Shown here: piece by piece, positions 8,737-15,481 of the stretch
How the letters are laid out: every line of letters starts with the position of its first letter
How positions within the stretch are numbered: the first letter of the stretch is position 1
Assembly (NCBI GenBank): GCA_030706605.1
Contig: JAUZOE010000037.1
Coordinates: 1-43,377 of the forward strand
Origin: Bacteroidota bacterium
GTDB lineage: Bacteria; Bacteroidota; Bacteroidia; Chitinophagales; Chitinophagaceae
Length of the DNA stretch: 43,377 nucleotides
Direction: 5' to 3'
Notes under the pieces: model-generated
Database searches by the model: none
What the model saw: only the letters and a program-made list of their open reading frames with translations
Told to the model about the DNA's origin: nothing
Made by a program: the position numbers and the translations under genes

Positions 8737-11700
8737 TTATTCTACGCTTTGAATGATAACCGGCCCAATCAATCCTGATTCAAATAAGGGAGAATTCTTG
8801 TTATAAGGATCATAAGTTGAAAATGCAAATCTTCCACTGGTTCGTTTTTCACCTTTTAAAAGCCATGCAGGCAATTTTCCATCCTTTATACCATCGTACG
8901 GCAATTGATCGTCTCCAATCAAACGGTTTGGCCATAGGTTGGCTACTGATATTTCCAACTGGTTATCTTTTTGCTTAACGATCCCTGTAATATCTACCTT
9001 CCATGGGGCGGTCCATACAACTCCCAGGTCATGCCCGTTTATCACTACACGAGCCATGTTTTTTACATTTCCCAAATCAAGGTAAAGGCGTTTATGATTG
9101 TTGGTATCGCCTGCTGCAGGAAGATCAAAACTCTTTCGATAAACTGCTATTCCTGAATAATATTTGATACCATTTTCCGGTCTGCTTGTCCAATCTGCCA
9201 ACGTATCAAATTTCACTTCTGCAGGCCCTCCCCATTTAGGATCGAAAGCCACGGTCCACGGCCCATCTAATGTTGCTATCTTTTCTACTCCAGGAAAATT
9301 TTTCCTCCCGGCTGCTTCCCCGGCTGAACCTTTTGCAAATACTATAAAGTAACTCTGGTACGCATCCAATTGTAATGGAATGGTGGTTTGTTGATCGTTT
9401 ACTGTAAATTCAGGCAATGGCCTTGTTTTGCCGGTTAAAGGATCCCAAAGTTCCGGATCTCCCACATTGGTACGGAAAATACAATTAGCTTTTATAAGTT
9501 GATCGCTACGATTAGATACAAAATAAATATCCCAATTCTTTGAAGTCCGATGAGTATAACGGATAGGGGCAAGCGATTCAAAATCTTTCTTTACTCCCAT
9601 TTTATTTAATAGGCCGGCAGTCAAATCATAATCAGGATAAAGTATCCCTGTCTTTTGATTGATAAGATTGTTGCCACATATAATTTTTCCTTTACCATAA
9701 ATATGTTCGGCCTCTGTCAAAGGAACATCCAGGCTTCCCCACATATCTTTAGCCATCGCCTGCACCTTTTGGTCACATTCCGGGAACCCTGAAAGACTGG
9801 GTGATTTTTGAGGTGGATTTCCAATCACTACTGCCCCCTCTTTAATAAGATCTTTAATTTTTTCGAGCAATGAAGGGGTCATGGTTTCCACGGCTGGCAG
9901 CACCAGTAACCGGTAGGTAGCACCTCCCGGAAATTGAATCTGTTGATTTTTCACTGTAGCAGAAAACAATTGCAGGGGGGAACAGCCATCGAAGTTATAT
10001 CCTTTTCTATCCGGAATAGTATCGTTACCTGTTAAAGCCGATGGTGGTGGCATAAACACCTGTGGAGCGCCTTCCGGTGTTAAGTACAAAATGTCGGCAA
10101 CTGATTTTCCTTGTTGTAAAATATACTGGCAACGGGAAATATAAGTATGATAATCAGCCACCATTGGCCACCAGGTTTGTTTCCTGTCCCAATGAACCCC
10201 ATAAGGGCCCATCGTCATCCCCGGACGTAATGAATCTGCCAAGGGCTTGTGTTCAAATGTGTGATAAAAAAAACGGTTAATACCAGCCGCAAAAGCCCAG
10301 TCTCCCTGGTTCTTCATAGATCCGGGATATTGTTTCCACGCTTCCTTTCCCCCGGAGGTAAAGGCTTCGGCCTGAACGACCGGGATACCCTTGACGTGTG
10401 CGATAGAAGTAGCTTCTATACAACTAAACGAACTATTAAATCCATATCCTTTGCTCCAAAACTCGCACATCGGGATATCCGCTACTGACCCAAGTTCAAG
10501 GTCTGCAGTTGGGTTCATATCATAGGGTTCAATAGACAAATCCAGTCCGTGTCGGTGTGCATATTTTTTTACTTGCCCGGCATGATACGCTAACACTAAT
10601 TCCTGGCTTGTTTGCCGCAGATCCCATAAAAACCGTTCGCTTACCTCCGGGTTATCGACGATGTTTCCGGCATAAACGGGATAAAATGGCAAAGGATCGT
10701 AACCTCTTCTTTTAATAAATTCCTGCCGGAATTGAGGTGTCCAGTTTTGAGATCCCATTTCCCAGCTATCCATGTGGAGTACGTGTAACCCTCCGAACTT
10801 TGCTGTATCGACAGTCCCTATCTCGTCAAGAATAGTACCTACATATTTATCAAGATGAGCATTTAAGGCCACTGTATCAAATTTGTTAGTTTCAAAACCT
10901 AAGCCCTGAACAGGCGCCGGTCGGGTAACAGCTCCATTGTTGCGACTTCCAAATCTCATGATCGTCCAGTTGCCATCAGGAACTACCCAGTTCAATGTTC
11001 CGTCGAGCAGCAGCTTATCCGTAAGGTCAATAACCTGGCTCTTTTGAATATCCGCAGCCGGTGAATCAACATATTCACTTAAAGAAGGTAAATACGGTTT
11101 AACGCCCGGCTTTGAACTATAGGGAGCACGATAATAAAGCGCCTTCTCATCTATGTCTTCTATTTTTTTATTAAGGGCAGGCGTTGGAAAGGCAAGCACA
11201 GCAACATCTTTATAGAAATCATTCCATTGTTTTTTTAATTCAGGCGAAAATGATCCTTCACCAAAGTAGGGTTTTTTGGGTAAAGGCAACGGGAGTTTGA
11301 TTGTATATTTTTCAGCACCCGATACCTGGATCGTACTGGAAACCAAATGCTGCATGGACTGTTCAGGAGCCACCCAAGGGCCGCCGCTTCCCGTCCAGCC
11401 GGGTCCTAACCCCAATGTCATTCTAATTCCTAATTGCTTACATTCAGTTACTGCGTGTTTAAATAATTCCTGCCATTGACTGCTTAAAAAGTCAACCGGC
11501 CCCTGGGGAATCCCCACATTTACTTCAAGGAAAATAACATTCCTTATGCCTGCCTTTTTCATTGATTCCAGGTCTTTCGTCATACCCTCCTTTGAAAGAT
11601 TCCCATCCATAAAATACCAATATACCCCGGGACGGGCCGAATCAGGGGGTTTAAGAAAACCTTCTTTCAAAACCTTTATACCAGTTTGTATAGGTTTTTT

Positions 11701-11781
11701 ACTGCAACCAAAAAATAAAACAGCTACAGTTATGAGATAAATACTTATAAGAACTGTTTTATTTTTTTTACCTGCTATCAT
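8737..11781 (-). CDS. GH106 alpha-L-rhamnosidase lipoprotein
   Basis: A 1014-residue lipoprotein (lipobox LFFGC at Cys26). The N-terminal part has the GH106 pattern: PPDSARPGVYWYFMDGN, MTKDLESMKKAGIRNVIFLE, then GLGPGWTGSGGPWV, and later acidic motifs SIEPYDMNP and VQAEAFTSGG followed by FYHTFEHKP. The C-terminal region (about 850-1010) contains a galactose-binding-like domain with LYLDLGNVKNMARVVING and a VVWTAPWKVDIT stretch, as usual in this family. GH106 enzymes cleave terminal alpha-L-rhamnose from rhamnogalacturonan, ulvan-like or other rhamnosides, outside the cytoplasm. Length is normal and the frame intact. It is the first gene of the minus-strand run, with a 162-base gap to the six-hairpin gene. 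Confidence 0.92.
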   Translation of the reverse strand: MIAGKKNKTVLISIYLITVAVLFFGCSKKPIQTGIKVLKEGFLKPPDSARPGVYWYFMDGNLSKEGMTKDLESMKKAGIRNVIFLEVNVGIPQGPVDFLSSQWQELFKHAVTECKQLGIRMTLGLGPGWTGSGGPWVAPEQSMQHLVSSTIQVSGAEKYTIKLPLPLPKKPYFGEGSFSPELKKQWNDFYKDVAVLAFPTPALNKKIEDIDEKALYYRAPYSSKPGVKPYLPSLSEYVDSPAADIQKSQVIDLTDKLLLDGTLNWVVPDGNWTIMRFGSRNNGAVTRPAPVQGLGFETNKFDTVALNAHLDKYVGTILDEIGTVDTAKFGGLHVLHMDSWEMGSQNWTPQFRQEFIKRRGYDPLPFYPVYAGNIVDNPEVSERFLWDLRQTSQELVLAYHAGQVKKYAHRHGLDLSIEPYDMNPTADLELGSVADIPMCEFWSKGYGFNSSFSCIEATSIAHVKGIPVVQAEAFTSGGKEAWKQYPGSMKNQGDWAFAAGINRFFYHTFEHKPLADSLRPGMTMGPYGVHWDRKQTWWPMVADYHTYISRCQYILQQGKSVADILYLTPEGAPQVFMPPPSALTGNDTIPDRKGYNFDGCSPLQLFSATVKNQQIQFPGGATYRLLVLPAVETMTPSLLEKIKDLIKEGAVVIGNPPQKSPSLSGFPECDQKVQAMAKDMWGSLDVPLTEAEHIYGKGKIICGNNLINQKTGILYPDYDLTAGLLNKMGVKKDFESLAPIRYTHRTSKNWDIYFVSNRSDQLIKANCIFRTNVGDPELWDPLTGKTRPLPEFTVNDQQTTIPLQLDAYQSYFIVFAKGSAGEAAGRKNFPGVEKIATLDGPWTVAFDPKWGGPAEVKFDTLADWTSRPENGIKYYSGIAVYRKSFDLPAAGDTNNHKRLYLDLGNVKNMARVVINGHDLGVVWTAPWKVDITGIVKQKDNQLEISVANLWPNRLIGDDQLPYDGIKDGKLPAWLLKGEKRTSGRFAFSTYDPYNKNSPLFESGLIGPVIIQSVE

Positions 11782-12195
11782 TTTAATTTAATTAAACATT
11801 ACTATTTTCAATTTGACAAAAATTTACTGTTGGTCTTAAATGCAACCTTAAGCAATCAAGCCCTTTTACGCGAGGTCCGCTTGTGCTGTTGATAAGAAGA
11901 AATTTGTAAATTCACTCATAATAAAACCGGCTGATTGTAAATATAGTAAATATAGTAGTGCATAGAATTGTTGCGAAAAGGAGGGATTAGTTGATTTATT
12001 TATAGTTAGTAATTGGTCACCAGCGGACACATTGATTGCGTAGGGTATTCAATAGCACAGATACCCAGCCACACAAAAGCTATGCTGCATATCTGCAAGT
12101 GGGGGGGGGGAATGAATGCAGGATTCGGAGCAGATGGCTTTCATTCACAATTGATATCCCCACTGGCAAGCAGGCCCAAAAACTGAAATTGAACC
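11782..12195. other. Upstream region of the GH106 gene, repeat-rich
   Basis: No gene is supported. The stretch must hold the GH106 promoter (read leftward), though no clear TAnnTTTG box was found. It includes a dispersed repeat copy at 12026-12070, a run of ten G at 12101-12110 and, from about 12140, sequence homologous to the leader of the FMN reductase copy at 14616-14673. An 81-codon plus-strand frame (12036-12281) crosses all of these and is not credible. Confidence 0.5.
12026..12070. repeat. Dispersed repeat, copy 2 (pairs with 6614-6659)
   Basis: It shares ATTGCGT and GCACAGATACCCAGCC with the copy at 6614-6659. It lies just before the homopolymer G tract and the truncated FMN reductase fragment, in a stretch that appears to have been assembled from several repeats. 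Confidence 0.5.
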
Positions 12196-12363
12196 ATGAA
12201 ACAAAAGAAAAATATATTAGTGATCATCGGGAGCGCCAGTCAGCATTCGGCAAATCAACAACTGATGGACCGTTTTACTGACCTGGTAAAAGACGAATTT
12301 AATCTGAGAATGTTCAATGACTTAAAAACGCTTCCTCATTTTGACCCCGAATTATCAATTCAA
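12140..12363 (+). repeat. Long direct repeat, left copy (FMN reductase leader plus 5' end)
   Basis: About 224 bases align in the same orientation with 14616-14839. The leader shows GTCCCAAAAAC/GGCCCAAAAAC and AATTG before ATGAAA, and the coding part is close to 90 percent identical by eye. Homology stops abruptly just after the codons for ELSI. The two copies flank the BlaI-M56 operon. Confidence 0.7.
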
Positions 12364-12366
12364 TAA
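12196..12366 (+). pseudogene. Truncated NADPH-dependent FMN reductase fragment
   Basis: The 56-codon frame starts MKQKKNILVIIGSASQHSAN, the flavin-binding beta-alpha start of the NADPH-dependent FMN reductase (flavodoxin-like) family, and ends right after HFDPELSIQ. An intact member is about 180 residues, so roughly two thirds are missing. It is paralogous to the frameshifted copy at 14674-15221. No continuation was found in the 600 bases downstream. It is presumably non-functional. Confidence 0.8.
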
Positions 12367-12966
12367 CGATGATAAGCAAAAACTTTGAGGCAGGTAATTT
12401 CATTATTTTGAATTGAGAAGTTAATGACTTTAAAATGTTTGATAAAACTATGCCTATTTTTTGAGAGCTGCTTTATAAAGAATCCATTAAATGAGCAGGA
12501 ATTTTAAATTCATTTTCGCCGGTTTTATAATGAGGTAAGAAGATGGGAAGTATAGCAGCGCACGCGATTTTTTCGGTATGAAAGGATTGGTTTCATTGAG
12601 CTATAGTTTATACGAAGTGGCTCAAGTAGCCCACGGTAAGGCTAATCTTCATTCTTGCATCATGGAAGGCACGACAAAGCAATCTTTTATCCTACACTGA
12701 TATCGCTAACGCAAAGTCTAAAATTTTCCATTTTCTTTTGCTCTCAGAAGAAAAAGTAATAATAGTAGTAATACTTTAAGCTTTTGAAAGCAAATCTAAA
12801 GCTCCTGCCTGGCTTCCAGGCATGGAGTAAAGACTCGCCTTGGGGGAAAAAATCCAAGGCGGCGGATTTTAATATACTGAAAACTTCATTAATGTCCCGG
12901 CAGGGGGTTTATGCCACCCACTTTGTTTGCCATCCCCCCGCCAGGATATTAAATTCTACTCTTTCC
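12367..12966. other. Gene-free stretch with three stem-loops
   Basis: No coding signal was found in these 600 bases. The left half has no recognisable homology; at 12662-12689 a short piece (GGCACGACAAAGCAATCT) looks like an inverted partner of the sequence near 15252. The right third contains three consecutive strong stem-loops (12802-12827, 12836-12861, 12896-12945) just beyond the M56 stop. A 123-codon plus-strand frame running through the hairpins into the M56 gene is an antisense artefact. Confidence 0.5.
12802..12945. terminator. Triple stem-loop downstream of the M56 gene
   Basis: There are three inverted repeats in a row: CTCCtGCCTGG/CCAGGCatGGAG around a 3-base loop (12802-12827); CGCCTTGG/CCAAGGCG (12836-12861); and CCCGGCAGGGGG/CCCCCCGCCAGG with two mismatches over a 26-base loop (12896-12945). 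They are much richer in GC than their surroundings. Position fits transcription termination for the BlaI-M56 operon, but three separate hairpins are more than a terminator needs and the block may be a mobile palindromic repeat or structured RNA. Confidence 0.5.
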
Positions 12967-14061
12967 TTACTTAATCTTCACCTTTTGTCCTACAACTATC
13001 GTCCCCTCAGCAGCAGCTTTTCTTTCATTTGCAAGTCCTTTTTGAAAAGAAGCACTTTGCTCCTCGGCTGCTGCTTTTCTTTCATTTGCAAGCCCCAACT
13101 GGAAAAAATTGTTTTGCTCTTTGATTGCTGCTTTTTGATCATTAGTAATCCTTAACCCTTTTTTATCATTACTAATTGATTTTTGCTCCTTCACCTGAGC
13201 AAAAGCCAACGTAATCATTAAAAGTAAATAAAGAGGAATGATTGACATCTTCCTTAAGATTACCCCATTTTTAACCATTTTTTTGTTCATCATAATTAAT
13301 CGTTTTTTTGTTAATGAATAATTCAAATTACTGGCCAGGTATGTAGAATGATTCCGGAATACGAGATTAAGTAAAGTGTTTTGATAATCATGTAAATCAT
13401 GTGTTGATAACACTTTATCATCGGCTAAAAATTCATGGTTCAATTGAATTCCTTTTCGGAAAAGCCAAAGCAGGGGATTAAACCATAGGATTATTTTTAC
13501 TAATTCAACTATTAGAATATCGGCTGAATGATATTGTAAGCAATGGACTTGCTCGTGAATGATTACCTCTTTTTCTATTTTGCCATTTTCATACTCAGAC
13601 CGATTAACAAATATGTATTTGAAAAATGTGTAGGGCAAGGTTTCTTTTTCGATAAGAACAATTTTGGTTTTACGGTTATTGATCAAAGAACTTGTGCGAA
13701 TTTGTCTTATGATTTTGTAGATATTTAAGGCAAATCGCAACAACAGGATAAACGATATAATTAAATATAAGGTTACCAAAACATTATTAACTGTAAAGTA
13801 CTGTATCGGCTGAATAGTTTTCTCTTCTCTTTGTATAAGACTCCCTGCTCCATTTAAAAATTCATGAATATTAGAATTTACCGGTAAATCTAAACTTGTC
13901 CGAATTGTTATTAATGATACTAATATGGAAAAGAGTAATGAAAACAGTAAATAATACCTATTGAAAACAAAAATTTTTATATTACGAAGAAACAAATGAT
14001 AAAAACCATACAAAATTGTCAAACAGATTGCTGATTTGATCACGAATGCTATCATATTCAT
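12967..14061 (-). CDS. M56-family (BlaR1-like) membrane metallopeptidase
   Basis: A 364-residue integral membrane protein with hydrophobic segments at about 4-24, 33-53, 90-112 and 272-290. The zinc-protease motif HEQVH is at 169-173, with a further Glu ligand in NHEFLAD (about 210). In BlaR1/MecR1 systems this domain leads to cleavage of the BlaI-type repressor. Here the C-terminus has no penicillin-binding sensor; instead, after the last membrane segment, it carries about three 19-residue repeats (307-363; core GLANERKAAAEEQ). The signal it senses is therefore unknown. It starts five bases after the BlaI-like gene ends, so the two form an operon. Confidence 0.9.
   Translation of the reverse strand: MNMIAFVIKSAICLTILYGFYHLFLRNIKIFVFNRYYLLFSLLFSILVSLITIRTSLDLPVNSNIHEFLNGAGSLIQREEKTIQPIQYFTVNNVLVTLYLIISFILLLRFALNIYKIIRQIRTSSLINNRKTKIVLIEKETLPYTFFKYIFVNRSEYENGKIEKEVIIHEQVHCLQYHSADILIVELVKIILWFNPLLWLFRKGIQLNHEFLADDKVLSTHDLHDYQNTLLNLVFRNHSTYLASNLNYSLTKKRLIMMNKKMVKNGVILRKMSIIPLYLLLMITLAFAQVKEQKSISNDKKGLRITNDQKAAIKEQNNFFQLGLANERKAAAEEQSASFQKGLANERKAAAEGTIVVGQKVKIK
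12973..13143 (-). repeat. 57-bp tandem repeats in the M56 gene
   Basis: Codons 307-363 form three units of 19 residues. Units 1 and 2 share KAA..EQ..fFQ.GLA, and units 2 and 3 both begin NERKAAAE. Unit 3 diverges after seven residues into the C-terminal end. The DNA of units 2 and 3 is highly similar (TTTCATTTGCAAG on the plus strand in each), so copy number could change by slippage or recombination. Confidence 0.75.
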
Positions 14062-14066
14062 ATCTA

Positions 14067-14444
14067 TTATTTTTGTTTTTGTTGGTTTTCAATCTTTTTT
14101 TCAACAAGACGTTTAAGCTCTTCTAATTCGGAAAGACTAAGCTTTGTCTCGTTTGTAAAGAAGGAGGCAAATTGAGAAGTGGAGTTATTGAAAAAATCTT
14201 TTATCAATAAATTAAAATTCCTGGAGAAATAATCGGCTTTTTTTACCAATGGATAATATTCTCTATTACTACCGTGTTGATTGTACCCTACAAACCCTTT
14301 GTCTATCATACGTTTCAATAAGGTTGAAACTGTCGTGGTTGCAGGTTTTGGTTCAGGGAATTCGTCAAGAATATTTTTCATATAGGCTTTCTCAAGCTTC
14401 CAGATAAATTTCATAACTTGTTCTTCCGCGTTGGTTAATTGCAT
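14067..14444 (-). CDS. BlaI/MecI/CopY-family repressor
   Basis: A 125-residue winged-helix repressor. The N-terminal LTNAEEQVMKFIWKLEKA and PATTTVSTLLKRMIDKGFV stretches are the family's first helix and recognition helix, and the NREYYPLV strand follows. The C-terminal half (about 75-125) is the helical dimerisation and cleavage region. It is followed by the M56 protease gene after five bases, the standard two-gene layout in which the protease inactivates the repressor. Its own promoter carries a matching dyad (14469-14480) on the -7 box, so it should repress itself and the protease. No beta-lactamase gene is nearby, so the regulated targets are probably elsewhere. Confidence 0.93.
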   Translation of the reverse strand: MQLTNAEEQVMKFIWKLEKAYMKNILDEFPEPKPATTTVSTLLKRMIDKGFVGYNQHGSNREYYPLVKKADYFSRNFNLLIKDFFNNSTSQFASFFTNETKLSLSELEELKRLVEKKIENQQKQK

Positions 14445-14468
14445 TGCTCTATGTTTTTAAATGTAACT

Positions 14469-14480
14469 CTACAAATGTAG
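14469..14480. promoter_or_regulatory. BlaI-type operator dyad
   Basis: CTACAAATGTAG has perfect 5-bp half-sites (CTACA/TGTAG) around two bases, matching the known TACAnnTGTA-type BlaI/MecI core. It covers the -7 promoter box of the operon on the minus strand, which would give direct blocking of RNA polymerase. Confidence 0.75.
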
Positions 14481-14502
14481 ACCTTATTTTTGTATTACCA
14501 AG
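14472..14502 (-). promoter_or_regulatory. Bacteroidota promoter of the BlaI-M56 operon
   Basis: On the minus strand there is a -33 element CTTGG (complement of 14498-14502), 19 bases between its TTG and the next box, and a -7 element TACATTTG (complement of 14472-14479) matching the TAnnTTTG consensus. The ATG at 14444 lies 28 bases after the -7 box. This is one of the clearest promoters in the window. Confidence 0.7.
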
Positions 14503-14615
14503 TTTTTTATTTTTTTAGCGGGATGTTAGCGATAAAAATAAAAACCAGTTTACCCGATTTTACAATTCTTAATAATAATGTAGATTTGACAGCAGGGGCC
14601 TTTTTCATTTACCAT

Positions 14616-14839
14616 TTCATACATATTGAAACCTTTAGCACGGGCGTGCCAGTCCCAAAAACAGCAATTGCACATGAAAGAAAAGAAAAATATACTGGTG
14701 ATTATCGGGAGCGCCAGTCAACATTCGGCAAACCAACAACTGGAGGACCGTTTTGCTGACCTCGTAAAAGACGACTTTAACCTAACCGTGTTTAATGACT
14801 TAAAAACACTTCCTCATTTTGACCCCGAATTATCAATCC
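14616..14839 (+). repeat. Long direct repeat, right copy
   Basis: Partner of 12140-12363, in the same orientation. The homology covers about 55 bases of leader and the first 55 or so codons of the FMN reductase gene. Recombination between the copies would delete or duplicate the BlaI-M56 operon between them. Confidence 0.7.
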
Positions 14840-15221
14840 ACTATCTGCCTGCATCAATTGTAGCCTTTAGGAACTAATCAGCAAAGCAGACGGAATTGTA
14901 ATTTGCACGCCCGAATATGTGTTTAGTATTCCCAGCGGACTCAAAAACGCAATTGAATGGTGCGTTGCCACAACCGTATTTTCAGATAAACCCGTTAGGC
15001 TTTTGACGGCTTCGGCAAGCGGGCAAAAAGGGCATGAAGAATTGCAATTGATAATGAAAACGATAATGACACGGTTTACCATGGAGACCACTTTACTGAT
15101 ACCCGGAATTAAAGGAAAAATAAATACGCAGGGCGAAATCACCGATGCTAAAACGATGGCCGGCTTAATAAAATTTACCGATGCCTTTAAAACTCTGGTA
15201 CATGATGCGGATGGAACTTAG
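14674..15221 (+). pseudogene. NADPH-dependent FMN reductase, single frameshift
   Basis: The first frame gives MKEKKNILVIIGSASQHSAN to VAFRN and stops at 14875-14877. The frame one base back resumes at GAA (14871) and encodes ELISKADGIVICTPEYVFS, IPSGLKNAIEWCVATTVFS and KTLVHDADGT to a TAA at 15219. Joined, they make a flavodoxin-like NADPH-dependent FMN reductase of normal length (about 180 residues) with the PEYVFSIPSGLKNAIEW flavin-site motif. The junction reads AG GAA where AGG GAA would restore the frame, so loss of one G is the simplest explanation. A read error is possible. The truncated paralogue is at 12196. Confidence 0.85.
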
Positions 15222-15420
15222 CTATTTTTGTATAACCCTATTTTAGTTCAAGACAGATTGCTTCTTCCCAGCGATGTCAGATGCTTAAAAGAATTATAGA
15301 ATTACTATTCATTGAAACGGTACAATGGCACAGGCCGAACAAACACGCGAATTGCAAAGCAATCATGAACACCAATAAAAATTATGCGAATAACCGATTG
15401 GGTTGTTCTTGAACTTTTTG

Positions 15421-15450
15421 GTTACTTTTTCTTTCATGAGAAAAAGTGAC
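15421..15450. terminator. Hairpin between convergent genes
   Basis: Arms GTTACTTTTTCT and AGAAAAAGTGAC pair over 12 positions with one G-T wobble around a 6-base loop. The hairpin lies about 200 bases after the FMN reductase copy and 32 bases beyond the stop of the convergent outer-membrane protein gene. The A and T tracts in the arms fit a two-way terminator. Confidence 0.45.
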
Positions 15451-15481
15451 AAACAAACTATTGTTGCGAAGTTGCCCTTTT

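Noticed and set aside
12036-12281. 81-codon plus-strand frame
   Set aside because: It crosses a repeat, the G10 run and the reductase fragment in the wrong frame.
12973-13143. CRISPR-like repeats
   Set aside because: The repeat is contiguous, has no unique spacers and is in frame in a protein gene.
12784-13155. 123-codon plus-strand frame over the hairpins and M56 end
   Set aside because: It is antisense to the M56 tandem repeats and reads through three stem-loops; composition is that of a shadow.
12967-14444. Beta-lactam resistance locus
   Set aside because: The M56 protein lacks a penicillin-sensor domain and no beta-lactamase gene is nearby; BlaI-M56 pairs in Bacteroidota often regulate other genes.
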